Assembly (NCBI GenBank): GCA_021817875.1
Contig: JAKAFQ010000243.1
Location: forward strand, 1 to 6,629
Length of the DNA stretch: 6,629 bases
Direction of reading: 5' to 3'
DNA from: Pseudomonadota bacterium
GTDB taxonomy: Bacteria > Pseudomonadota > Gammaproteobacteria > Steroidobacterales > Steroidobacteraceae
The position numbers and the translations under genes were made by a program. The stretch's first letter is position 1; each line of letters opens with the position of its first letter. The notes under the pieces were generated by a model. It did no database searches, had not been told where the DNA came from, and worked only from the letters and a program-made list of their open reading frames with translations. Shown piece by piece: positions 1 through 6,207 of this stretch.

Positions 1-40
1 GCCGAGCCGGTCAAAAGCATCCTCCAGAAGCGCTCGCATT

Positions 41-65
41 GGCGCCGCCGTACCCCGGCGGCGCC
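41..65 (+). other. Perfect 10-bp stem-loop in the leader of the metal transporter
   Basis: The arm GGCGCCGCCG at 41-50 is exactly complementary to CGGCGGCGCC at 56-65, with loop TACCC (51-55). It ends 11 nt before the ribosome binding site of the transporter. No T-run follows (the next bases are CGACGTTGATC), so it is not a canonical intrinsic terminator for upstream transcription. It may be the 3' end of an upstream unit, or a structured 5' leader of the transporter gene. The window begins too close to show a promoter or the remainder of a leader RNA. The base pairing is directly visible; any function is inferred. Confidence 0.6.
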
Positions 66-76
66 CGACGTTGATC

Positions 77-81
77 GAGGT
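77..81 (+). promoter_or_regulatory. Ribosome binding site that fixes the transporter start
   Basis: GAGGT lies 7 nt before the ATG at 89. Two other in-frame candidates exist, TTG at 71 and ATG at 83. The first has no purine-rich sequence at a proper distance, and the second is only 1 nt from GAGGT. The spacing therefore favours 89. The frame is open back to the window edge, so a longer N-terminus cannot be excluded by stops alone. Confidence 0.65.
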
Positions 82-88
82 AATGCCC

Positions 89-1720
89 ATGTCTTATTCA
101 GACGCTCATGGCGCGCAGGCCGGTGTCGTCCTCGAGGAGGAAGCGCACGCTGGCGACATTCATGGCGCGTTCGGCAGCATCCGCCGGAGCGAGCTTGCCG
201 CGCGCTCCGGCTGGGGCGCGCGGCTGCGCACGCTGCTGGCGATCCTGGGGCCGGGCCTGATCGTCATGGTGGGCGACAACGATGCGGGCGCGTTCGGTAC
301 CTATGCGCAGGCGGGGCAGAACTACGGCACGAAGCTGCTGTGGACGCTGCTGCTGCTGGTGCCCGTGCTCTACGTCAACCAGGAGATGGTCCTGCGCCTG
401 GGCTCGGTGACCCGCGTGGGTCATGCGCGGCTCATCCTGAAACGCTTTGGACGGTTCTGGGGCGCCTTCAGCGTCATCGATCTTCTGCTGCTCAATGCGC
501 TCACCATCGTCACCGAATTCATCGGCATCAGTCTGGCGCTCGGCTATCTCGGTCTGTCGCGCCCGCTCGGCGTGCTGGCCGCGGCCGTGGTCATCGTCGC
601 CGCGGCGGGCACCGGAGATTTCCGGCGCTTCGAGCGCTTTTCGATGCTGCTGGTGTTCGCGAGCCTGCTGCTCGTGCCGCTGTTTCTCTGGGTTCATCCC
701 CCGATGGCGCAGGTCGCCCATGACCTGCTCGTGCCGCAGCTGCCGCAGGGGCGCCTCAGCGACATCATGCTGCTCATCATCGCCATCGTCGGTACGACCG
801 TCGCGCCGTGGCAACTCTTTTTCCAGCAGAGCTACGTCATCGACAAGCGCATCACCACCCGTTTTGTCAACTATGAGCGGCTCGATCTGGTACTCGGAAT
901 CGTGTTGGTGGTGATCGGGGCGGTGGCCATGATCGCCTTCACCGCGGCGACGTTCGCCGGCCGCCCGCAGTTCGGCGCCTTCCAGAATGCGGCAGCGGTG
1001 GCCGCCGGCCTCGGCCGGTATGTCGGTCACGCCGCCGGGGTGTGTTTCGCGGTGGCGTTGATCGATGCCAGCATCATCGGCGCAATGGCGGTGTCGCTCT
1101 CGACGGCCTACGCGGTCGGTGACGTGCTGGCGCTGCGGCACTCGCTGCATGCCCGGCCGAAGGAGGCCAAGGCGTTCTACGTGATCTACGCCGGACTGAT
1201 CGGGCTGTCGGCGGTGCTGGTGCTCACCCCGGGCACGCCTCTGGGCCTGCTCACCAACGCGGTGCAGACCCTGGCGGGCGTGCTGCTGCCGAGTGCCACG
1301 GTCTTCCTGCTGCTGCTGTGCAACGATGAGGAAGTGCTCGGTCCCTGGGTCAACGGTCCCTGGCTCAACCTGTTCACCGGGCTGGTGATCGGGGTGCTGC
1401 TGCTGCTGTCGCTGATCCTCACCGCGGCGGTGCTGTGGCCCGGCATCAGTGCCCACTGGATGGTGACGGTGCTGCTGGGGGGCGCGGCGGCCGGACTCGT
1501 GGCCGCCATGCCGCCGTTCATCAAAGCGCTGCGCGCACCCGTGCGGCGGTTCGCTCCGGGCGTGCGCGAGTCCTGGCAGATGCCGGCGCTCGGCTCTCTC
1601 GGGCGGGTGCGCATGACGCCGCTCACGCGCCTGGCGATGGTGGCGCTGCGCGGTTACCTCGTCATTGCCGGCGGACTGGTCCTGGTGCGCATCCTGACGT
1701 TGACGGGACTGCATCTGTGA
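89..1720 (+). CDS. NRAMP-family divalent metal transporter, NRMT (Mg-type) branch
   Basis: A 543-residue polytopic inner-membrane protein with about 11-12 hydrophobic helices after a hydrophilic N-terminus of roughly 45 residues. The SLC11/NRAMP fold is recognised from GPGLIVMVGDNDAG (54-67) followed by AQAGQNYG (73-80) in TM1, and from GTTVAPWQLFFQQS (235-248) in TM6. In classical Mn2+/Fe2+ transporters TM1 carries DPGN and TM6 carries MPH. Here the aligned residues are D65-A66-G67-A68 and A239-P240-W241. The metal-ligand Met and the TM1 Asn are thus both Ala, and the His is Trp. This is the pattern I associate with NRAMP-related magnesium transporters (EleNRMT is the characterised example), so Mg2+ and possibly Mn2+ import is the best functional guess. 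The family assignment is strong, while the substrate is inferred from the motif. The start at ATG 89 is set by GAGGT at 77-81. The gene is followed after 53 nt by a same-strand gene of unrelated type. mntH would be a misleading name for it. Confidence 0.9.
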   Translation: MSYSDAHGAQAGVVLEEEAHAGDIHGAFGSIRRSELAARSGWGARLRTLLAILGPGLIVMVGDNDAGAFGTYAQAGQNYGTKLLWTLLLLVPVLYVNQEMVLRLGSVTRVGHARLILKRFGRFWGAFSVIDLLLLNALTIVTEFIGISLALGYLGLSRPLGVLAAAVVIVAAAGTGDFRRFERFSMLLVFASLLLVPLFLWVHPPMAQVAHDLLVPQLPQGRLSDIMLLIIAIVGTTVAPWQLFFQQSYVIDKRITTRFVNYERLDLVLGIVLVVIGAVAMIAFTAATFAGRPQFGAFQNAAAVAAGLGRYVGHAAGVCFAVALIDASIIGAMAVSLSTAYAVGDVLALRHSLHARPKEAKAFYVIYAGLIGLSAVLVLTPGTPLGLLTNAVQTLAGVLLPSATVFLLLLCNDEEVLGPWVNGPWLNLFTGLVIGVLLLLSLILTAAVLWPGISAHWMVTVLLGGAAAGLVAAMPPFIKALRAPVRRFAPGVRESWQMPALGSLGRVRMTPLTRLAMVALRGYLVIAGGLVLVRILTLTGLHL

Positions 1721-1736
1721 GACCGTGGTAGGCTTG

Positions 1737-1762
1737 CGCCGCCGACCGCTGCGCGGGCGGCG
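1737..1762 (+). other. Stem-loop abutting the ribosome binding site of the next gene
   Basis: CGCCGCC (1737-1743) pairs perfectly with GGCGGCG (1756-1762) across a 12-nt loop. The 3' arm ends immediately before AAGGGAG (1763-1769), the Shine-Dalgarno sequence of the chalcone-isomerase-like gene. There is no T-run, so termination after the transporter gene is not supported. The hairpin could limit ribosome access or simply reflect GC-rich sequence. Confidence 0.4.
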
Positions 1763-1773
1763 AAGGGAGCACG

Positions 1774-2352
1774 ATGAAAATGCGTGGGTGCTGGGCCGCT
1801 CTGGCCGCGGCGCTGATTCTCCCGCTCGGCGCCGCCCGGGCGCGCGAGTGCGACGGTGTGTCGTTTCCCGAGCACCTCAGTGTGCAGGGTCAGGCTCTCA
1901 CGCTGAACGGATTGGGGATCCGCAAGGCCACTTTTTTCAGGATCAAGGTGTATGTCGGGGCGTTGTACCTGGCGCACCCCTCGCGCGATGCCTCGGCCAT
2001 CCTGCGCGCCAGCGAACCCAGCGAGATCGTGCTGCACTTCTTGTGGAGCGTCAGCGCCAGCCGGTTGCGCGATGCCTGGAATGACGGGTTCGCCAAGAGC
2101 GCCCCGGCCGAGCGGGCGCAGCTGCGCAGCCGCCTCGCGCAGTTCGACGGCTGGATGGCGAGCGTAAAATCCGGCCAGAGCATGGCGTTCGTGCACGTCC
2201 CGGGGAAGGGGATCACGTATCTGCTCGACGGTGTGCCGCGGGGCACCGTCACGGGCGATGACTTTGCCAGAGCCTTTCTCGGGATCTGGCTGGGGCCGAG
2301 ACCCCCTGGACGGCAGCTCAAGGCCGGGCTGCTCGGGGGAACCTGCGACTAG
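1774..2352 (+). CDS. Secreted chalcone-isomerase-like domain protein
   Basis: A 192-residue protein with an apparent Sec signal peptide: basic start MKMR, hydrophobic core at about 6-19, and a likely cut near residues 20-24 (GAARARE). The mature part resembles the bacterial chalcone-isomerase-like family (Chalcone_3 type). The family signature is LNGLGIRKATFFRIKVYVGA (44-63) running into LYL. A second signature near the C-terminus is FLGIWLGPRPPGRQLKAGLL (168-187). True chalcone isomerases are plant flavonoid enzymes. Bacterial members with this fold are mostly uncharacterised, and some relatives bind fatty acids, so no reaction should be assumed. Two cysteines in the mature part (C26 and C191) could form a disulfide in the periplasm. 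AAGGGAG at 1763-1769 lies 4 nt before the chosen ATG; the in-frame ATG at 1780 (Met3) is an equally possible start. It may be cotranscribed with the transporter upstream (53-nt gap), but no functional link is evident. Confidence 0.85.
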   Translation: MKMRGCWAALAAALILPLGAARARECDGVSFPEHLSVQGQALTLNGLGIRKATFFRIKVYVGALYLAHPSRDASAILRASEPSEIVLHFLWSVSASRLRDAWNDGFAKSAPAERAQLRSRLAQFDGWMASVKSGQSMAFVHVPGKGITYLLDGVPRGTVTGDDFARAFLGIWLGPRPPGRQLKAGLLGGTCD

Positions 2353-2376
2353 CGCGAGCTCAGCCGGCGCCTGGGC

Positions 2377-2730
2377 CTACTCGCGGTACTCGCAGCCGCT
2401 GGTGCAGGTCTCGCGGATGATGATGCGGCTGAGGGCCGGCAGCGCGGGCTTCAGACGCTGCCAGATCCACTGCGCGAGGCGCTCGCTCGTGGGGTTCTCG
2501 AGTCCGGCGATGTCATTGAGATAGCGGTGGTCCAGCGCTTCGTGCAGCGGCGCGAAGGCTCTCTTCAGCGCCGAGAAGTCGCAGACCCACCCGGTCATCG
2601 GGTCGACCGGACCCTCCACGTGCACCCTGATGCGAAAGGAGTGCCCGTGCAGCCGCGCGCACTTGTGGCCGGGCGGGACGTTGGGCAGGCGGTGGGCCGC
2701 CTCGATGCGGAATTCCTTGAAGATTTCCAT
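2377..2730 (-). CDS. queD: 6-carboxy-5,6,7,8-tetrahydropterin synthase QueD
   Basis: A 117-residue cytoplasmic enzyme of the PTPS/QueD family. It converts 7,8-dihydroneopterin triphosphate to 6-carboxytetrahydropterin, the second step from GTP towards preQ0 and the queuosine tRNA base. Its zinc ligands are H13 (EAAHRLP), H28 and H30 (LHGHSF). The catalytic Cys is C24 (GHKC), the catalytic His is H68 in LDHRYLND (66-73), and the substrate-binding Glu is E107 in ETCTSGC (107-113). The GLENPTSE stretch (76-83) and the C-terminal block are nearly the same as E. coli QueD as I recall it, and the length is typical. ATG at 2730 is the only usable start, because an in-frame TAG lies 24 nt upstream (codon 2757-2755). 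No Shine-Dalgarno sequence sits at a normal distance; the nearest, GGAAGG, is 14 nt away. The gene stands alone, convergent with the upstream secreted-protein gene (24-nt gap) and divergent from the kinase gene (26-nt gap). No other queuosine gene is in the window. Confidence 0.96.
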   Translation of the reverse strand: MEIFKEFRIEAAHRLPNVPPGHKCARLHGHSFRIRVHVEGPVDPMTGWVCDFSALKRAFAPLHEALDHRYLNDIAGLENPTSERLAQWIWQRLKPALPALSRIIIRETCTSGCEYRE

Positions 2731-2756
2731 GGCGGCAATGATAGCCTTCCGGGCCT

Positions 2757-3926
2757 ATGAGCACCCGACTCCGGCCGCTGCTGCTGATCGTCACGGTCTT
2801 CTGGGTTTACGTGACGCTCTCGGACGTGCTGTATGCCAATCAGGTGCAGTCCAGCCTCACGGCCTTGCATGTGGGCACGCTGTTCGCCCCGTGGCAGGTG
2901 CGGGCGCTGCAGCACCTGATTCTGTATCCGCCGCTGCTCGGCTGCGTGTGGGGCTCGCTGCGCCTCGGCTGGCAGCCGCTCGCGCGGCGCCTGCCGCCGC
3001 AGGTGCTGCTCGGGGTCGGCTTTGCCGCGCTCGGGGATCCGAGCCTGTGGCTGGGGCTCGCGGCGCGGGTCGGCTTTCATCAGGCGACGCTCGAGTTTCT
3101 GAGCGGGCTCAGCCCGCGGGCGCCGCTCGCCATCGGCCCGATGCTGCAGCTGTGGGTGGCGAGCTTCATCAACTTCCTGCTCGCCTACGGCTTCGCGCTG
3201 GCGCTGGCGAACGGCTTCGACGTCTACCGTCGGCTGCGCGACACGCAGGCTCGCTCCGCGGCGCTCGAGCGGGCGCTTTCCTCGGCGCACCTGGCGGCGC
3301 TGCGGATGCAGCTCTCGCCGCATTCGCTGTTCAACCTGCTCAACACCATTCATGGCCAGATCGAGTGGAATCCGGCCGATGCCCGCAGCATGATCGTGCA
3401 GCTTGCGGACCTGCTGCGCCGGCTGCTGCACGCCGGTGAGCATGAGTTCGCGCGCCTGTCCGAGGAGTTGCAGTTCGCGCGCCTGTACCTGTCGCTGCAG
3501 CAGCGACGCTTCTCCGATCGGCTCACCGTTCGCGTGCCCGAGCCGAACGGGCTGCCCGCGGCCTGGGTGCCGAGCCTGATCCTGCAGCCGCTCATCGAGA
3601 ACGCGGTCGTGCACGGCGTCGCCAGTCATCCCGGCGAGGTCGAGATCAGCGTCGAGGCGGGCGCGGCCGGTGATTGGCTCTGGCTGCGCGTTTCCAACAC
3701 CCTGTCCGCCGAAGAGCCGGTGCACGGCGAGGGCATAGGCCTCAAGAACGTGCACGAGCGGCTGGCCATCCAGTTTGGCGGGCGGGCCTCGCTCACGGCC
3801 GCGCCGGTCGGCACGCGGTGGCTCGCCGAGATACGCCTGCCGCTGCTGAGCGGCGCCGCGGACGGCGGTGAGCCTGAGCAGCGGCCGGCGGTGCGGCGCG
3901 CGGCGCAGGAGGTCGTGGGTGTCTGA
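2757..3926 (+). CDS. LytS/YehU-type sensor histidine kinase
   Basis: A 389-residue inner-membrane kinase. The N-terminal part holds four hydrophobic segments at about 8-26, 50-72, 80-106 and 127-152, without an obvious large periplasmic sensor domain. A linker (about 155-180) leads to the His_kinase (LytS/YehU) domain: LRMQLSPHSLFNLLNTI at 182-198, with H189 as the likely phosphoacceptor. An HATPase_c domain follows, with the N-box ENAVVHG (281-287) and G-box GEGIGLKN (324-331). The usual motif in this family is PHFLFN; here Phe is replaced by Ser190. A polar tail (365-389) overlaps the translation start of the next gene. Members of this family normally phosphorylate a LytTR response regulator encoded next door. 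None lies on either side here, so the partner is unknown. The start at ATG 2757 has no visible Shine-Dalgarno sequence, and the message may be leaderless or nearly so. The family call is firm, but the signal sensed cannot be told. Confidence 0.9.
   Translation: MSTRLRPLLLIVTVFWVYVTLSDVLYANQVQSSLTALHVGTLFAPWQVRALQHLILYPPLLGCVWGSLRLGWQPLARRLPPQVLLGVGFAALGDPSLWLGLAARVGFHQATLEFLSGLSPRAPLAIGPMLQLWVASFINFLLAYGFALALANGFDVYRRLRDTQARSAALERALSSAHLAALRMQLSPHSLFNLLNTIHGQIEWNPADARSMIVQLADLLRRLLHAGEHEFARLSEELQFARLYLSLQQRRFSDRLTVRVPEPNGLPAAWVPSLILQPLIENAVVHGVASHPGEVEISVEAGAAGDWLWLRVSNTLSAEEPVHGEGIGLKNVHERLAIQFGGRASLTAAPVGTRWLAEIRLPLLSGAADGGEPEQRPAVRRAAQEVVGV
3907..3913 (+). promoter_or_regulatory. Strong ribosome binding site inside the kinase gene, fixing a GTG start
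   Basis: AGGAGGT is a near-perfect Shine-Dalgarno sequence lying 5 nt before GTG at 3919. It sits in the last codons of the kinase gene. It argues against the longer in-frame start (GTG 3868), which would add an Arg-rich stretch unlike the start of a membrane transporter. Confidence 0.8.
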
Positions 3927-5202
3927 TACAACGCAGAGCGTGCGGCGCGCCTCGATGGTCTCGCTGTCGGTGCTGACCGGGGTCAACCTGCTCAACTATC
4001 TCGATCGCTATGTCGTCTCGGCGCTGCTGCCGGCGCTGAAGCAGGCGTGGCCGGGCACGACCGACAAAGAGCTCGGGGCGCTGATGAGCGGCTTCGTGAT
4101 CGTGTACCTGCTGGCGGCGCCGATCTTCGGACGACTGGGTGACCGCGGCTCGCGCACCCGGCCGATCGCCATCGGCGTGTTCCTGTGGAGCGTGGCCACG
4201 GGGCTTTCGGGGCTGGCCGGCAACTATCTGCAACTGCTCGGGGCGCGCGCCGCGGTCGGCGTCGGCGAGGCGGCCTACGGCACCATCACGCCGTCGCTGC
4301 TCGCGGACTACTTCGCGCCACGCACCCGCGGCAGAGCGTTCGCCGTGTTCAACATGGCGATTCCGGTGGGCGCGGCGCTCGGCTATATCGTCGGCGGGGT
4401 GGTCCTCGCCCATTACGGCTGGCATGCCGCGTTCTATGTCGCGGGAATCCCCGGGGTGCTGCTCGCGCTGTGGATCTGGCGCCTGCCCGATCCGCCGCGT
4501 GGTTCCCGGGACACCGGGGAGATCGCCGCCGTGGGCGCCGCTGCGGCGGCACTGACGGTGCCGCCGGGGTCCTGGGCCGTCTACGCGCGGCTGCTGCGCC
4601 GGCGGCCGTATCTGCTCACCGTGCTCGGCTATGCCGCCTACACATTTGCCCTCGGGGGACTTGCGATCTGGATGCCCACCTTTCTCGAGCGCGTGCGCGG
4701 CGTTTCGAGTGCCGAGGCCACCGCGGGCTTCGGCGCGATCGTGGTGGTCACGGGCTTCGTGGGCACATTCGTCGGCGGGTGGCTGGGCGATTACTGGCTG
4801 AGGTTCTCGCGCCAGGCGTATCTGTGGATGTCGGGCTGGGTCACGCTGTTGGCGGTGCCGGCGACTTACCTGGCACTCGCCGCGCACCGGCCCGAGGTGT
4901 ACTACACGGCGCTGGTCGTCGCCGAGCTGTTGCTGTTCATGTCCACCGGTCCGATCAACACGGCGATCGTCAACCTGGTCAGCCCGGCGGAAAGAGCCTG
5001 CGCCGTGGCGCTCAGCATCTTCGCCATCCACGCGCTCGGGGACGCTGTTTCACCGTTCATCATCGGTTGGATGTCGGACATGACCTCGCTCGCAACGGCG
5101 GTCTTGATCGTGCCGTTCGCGGTCGGTATCGGCGCGCTGCTCTGGCTTCTGTCGGCTCGGGCCGATGCCGTGGCCGTCCGTGCGTCCGGCACTGTCGCGT
5201 AG
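3919..5202 (+). CDS. Spinster-like major facilitator superfamily transporter
   Basis: A 427-residue MFS permease of the inner membrane with about 12 hydrophobic helices. TM1 contains LLNYLDRY (24-31), the NYxDR motif of the Spinster (Spns) branch. The loop after TM2 has the MFS motif A, GRLGDRGSR (71-79). TM4 has GVGEAAYGTITPSLLADYF (114-132), with the GEA motif also typical of Spinster proteins, and motif RGRAFAVFNMAIPVG follows (137-151). A central loop at about 190-218 separates the two halves. Eukaryotic Spns proteins export lysolipids or sphingosine phosphate, and a few bacterial homologues have been studied as lysolipid or drug transporters. The substrate here cannot be read from sequence. 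GTG 3919 is the chosen start because of AGGAGGT at 3907-3913. The first 8 nt overlap the end of the kinase gene (GTGTCTGA), which implies one message and probable translational coupling. The gene converges on fpr downstream. Confidence 0.9.
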   Translation: MSDTTQSVRRASMVSLSVLTGVNLLNYLDRYVVSALLPALKQAWPGTTDKELGALMSGFVIVYLLAAPIFGRLGDRGSRTRPIAIGVFLWSVATGLSGLAGNYLQLLGARAAVGVGEAAYGTITPSLLADYFAPRTRGRAFAVFNMAIPVGAALGYIVGGVVLAHYGWHAAFYVAGIPGVLLALWIWRLPDPPRGSRDTGEIAAVGAAAAALTVPPGSWAVYARLLRRRPYLLTVLGYAAYTFALGGLAIWMPTFLERVRGVSSAEATAGFGAIVVVTGFVGTFVGGWLGDYWLRFSRQAYLWMSGWVTLLAVPATYLALAAHRPEVYYTALVVAELLLFMSTGPINTAIVNLVSPAERACAVALSIFAIHALGDAVSPFIIGWMSDMTSLATAVLIVPFAVGIGALLWLLSARADAVAVRASGTVA

Positions 5203-5293
5203 GGTGAGCGGCGAACGGCGGGCCCGGCCGGCCAGGCGCCCCAACGGGGGGCCAATCGCGTGGCATGCGCCTGCGGCCGCGCGCCTGGGGCGG
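5203..5293. other. Convergent intergenic region with inverted repeats, no clear terminator
   Basis: These 91 nt separate the stops of the MFS gene and fpr, so two transcripts should end here. GCCCC (5238-5242) can pair with GGGGC (5248-5252) over loop AACGG. CCAGGCGC (5232-5239) is complementary to GCGCCTGG (5281-5288), a competing 8-bp stem. GCGCCTG also occurs twice directly (5267 and 5281). No T-run follows any stem on either strand. These structures could slow polymerase, or termination may depend on Rho. The pairing is seen; the role is inferred. Confidence 0.3.
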
Positions 5294-6070
5294 TTATCTG
5301 GCGACGAAGGCGCGCTCGATGACGTAATCGCCGGCCTCGCCGATGTGCGGCGAGATGCGGAAACCGCGCGCATCGAGCAGCGCGCAGGTGTCGCTGAGCA
5401 TGGCCGGGCTGCCGCAGATCATGACCCGGTCGTCGGCCGGATCGAGCGGCGGCAGCCCCAGGTCGTACGAGAGCCTCGCGGACTTGATGAGGCTGGTCAG
5501 CCTGCCGCGGTTCACGTGCGGCTCGCGCGTCACCGCCGGGTAGTACAGCAGCTTCTCGCGCACCCACTCGCCGAGGAACTCGTGAGACTTGAGCGCCTCG
5601 ATCCGATGCCTGACGACCGCGGACTCACGCGCCCAGCGGACCCCGTGCACGAAAATCACGCGCTCGAAGCGCTCGTAGGTCTCGGGGTCCTTGATCACGC
5701 TCATGAACGGCGCGGCGCCGGTGCCCGTCGACAGCAGGTACAGGCGCTTGCCCGGCTTGAGGTCATGCAGTACCAGGGTGCCGGTGGGCTTGTGGCTGAC
5801 CAGTACTTCATCGCCTGCGCGGATGTGCTGCAGGCGCGAGGTCAGCGGTCCGTCGGGTACCTTGATGCTGAGGAACTCCAGGTGTTCCTCGTGGTTGGCG
5901 CTGGCGATGCTGTAGGCGCGCAGCAGCGGCCGGGAGTCCACGCGCAGTCCCACCATGACGAACTGCCCGTTCTCGAAACGCAGGCCCGCGCTGCGCGTCG
6001 TCGTGAAGGTGAACTGCGTGTCGGTCCAGTGCTGCACGGAGAGGACACGCTCGCTGCCGAATGCCGCCAA
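5294..6070 (-). CDS. fpr: Ferredoxin/flavodoxin-NADP(H) reductase Fpr
   Basis: A 258-residue cytoplasmic FAD enzyme that exchanges electrons between NADPH and ferredoxin or flavodoxin, often in oxidative-stress defence and iron-sulfur metabolism. The N-terminal FAD domain shows FENGQFVMVG (32-41) and the flavin-binding motif RAYSIAS (51-57). The NADP domain shows STGTGAAPF (114-122) and DRVMICGSPAML (214-225). The C-terminus GDYVIERAFVAR (247-258) is that of the Azotobacter/Pseudomonas type of bacterial Fpr, where the extension past the usual Tyr end shapes the flavin site. The length is typical. The start is the rare codon TTG at 6070. An in-frame TGA lies at 6088-6086, no ATG or GTG occurs between, and GGAGAG (6080-6075) is well placed. 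Starting here also gives an N-terminus (SERVLSVQHWTDT) that fits the family. It is transcribed divergently from the dehydrogenase gene and convergently with the MFS gene. Confidence 0.95.
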   Translation of the reverse strand: MAAFGSERVLSVQHWTDTQFTFTTTRSAGLRFENGQFVMVGLRVDSRPLLRAYSIASANHEEHLEFLSIKVPDGPLTSRLQHIRAGDEVLVSHKPTGTLVLHDLKPGKRLYLLSTGTGAAPFMSVIKDPETYERFERVIFVHGVRWARESAVVRHRIEALKSHEFLGEWVREKLLYYPAVTREPHVNRGRLTSLIKSARLSYDLGLPPLDPADDRVMICGSPAMLSDTCALLDARGFRISPHIGEAGDYVIERAFVAR

Positions 6071-6074
6071 AAGG

Positions 6075-6080
6075 CTCTCC
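6075..6080 (-). promoter_or_regulatory. Ribosome binding site for the TTG start of fpr
   Basis: On the minus strand GGAGAG runs from 6080 to 6075; its GGAG core ends 6 nt before TTG at 6070. Because an in-frame stop lies just upstream (6088-6086), this site and the TTG are the only start that keeps the full FAD domain. Confidence 0.6.
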
Positions 6081-6106
6081 CGGAATCACCGTTTGCCAGG
6101 GCGCGC

Positions 6107-6112
6107 ATTCTA
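6107..6112 (-). promoter_or_regulatory. Candidate -10 element for fpr
   Basis: The minus strand reads TAGAAT from 6112 to 6107, five of six bases of the sigma-70 -10 consensus. It would place the transcript start near 6100, about 30 nt before the TTG start. The matching -35 position (around 6130-6135) is poor, so an activator or another sigma preference would be needed. No SoxR/SoxS-type or other operator is clearly visible. Confidence 0.35.
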
Positions 6113-6131
6113 CCGGGGCGTGTCCGGCGCC

Positions 6132-6160
6132 GTGACGCTTTTGCGGCATGCTCTCATAAT
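6132..6160 (+). promoter_or_regulatory. Candidate sigma-70 promoter for the dehydrogenase gene
   Basis: GTGACG at 6132-6137 (4 of 6 to TTGACA) and CATAAT at 6155-6160 (5 of 6 to TATAAT) are separated by exactly 17 nt. Transcription would start near 6167 and leave a leader of about 94 nt. It is the best-spaced element pair in this intergenic region, but it is judged by eye only. Confidence 0.4.
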
Positions 6161-6207
6161 CGGGCGGCATGGCCGCACAGGCCGCGCAGCCGGCGGGGCG
6201 CAGCGGC

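Noticed and set aside
1..39. Possible divergent gene start on the minus strand (ATG at 39, beginning MRALLEDAFDRLG)
   Set aside because: Only 13 residues are visible and no Shine-Dalgarno sequence precedes the ATG. It is faintly like the N-terminus of MoaA-type proteins, but far too short to call.
3..74. Possible tail of an upstream plus-strand gene ending at TGA 72-74
   Set aside because: The 23 visible codons are Pro/Ala/Gly-rich without recognisable sequence, and other frames in this stretch are open too, so nothing favours it.
98..1714. A 538-codon open frame on the minus strand, almost exactly antisense to the metal transporter
   Set aside because: The product is rich in Arg, His, Gln and Asp with no hydrophobic core or known motif. 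Long antisense frames of this kind arise from third-position G/C bias. The plus-strand protein has clear NRAMP motifs.
3868..3918. Upstream extension of the MFS gene from GTG 3868
   Set aside because: It would add 17 residues dominated by Arg and Ser and deepen the overlap with the kinase gene. The strong AGGAGGT is placed for GTG 3919.
2595..3995. A 466-codon minus-strand frame across queD and the histidine kinase
   Set aside because: It spans two recognised genes in the wrong frame or strand, and its composition is low-complexity Arg/Gln/His/Pro-rich. It has no plausible domain.
3793..5031. A 412-codon minus-strand frame antisense to the MFS transporter
   Set aside because: Same GC-driven artefact: Arg/His/Asp/Gln-rich, no motif, and it overlaps a well-supported membrane protein gene.
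5238..5252. Intrinsic terminator between the MFS gene and fpr
   Set aside because: The stem is only 5 bp with a possible bulged extension, and no T-run follows on either strand. It is kept only as part of the described intergenic structure.
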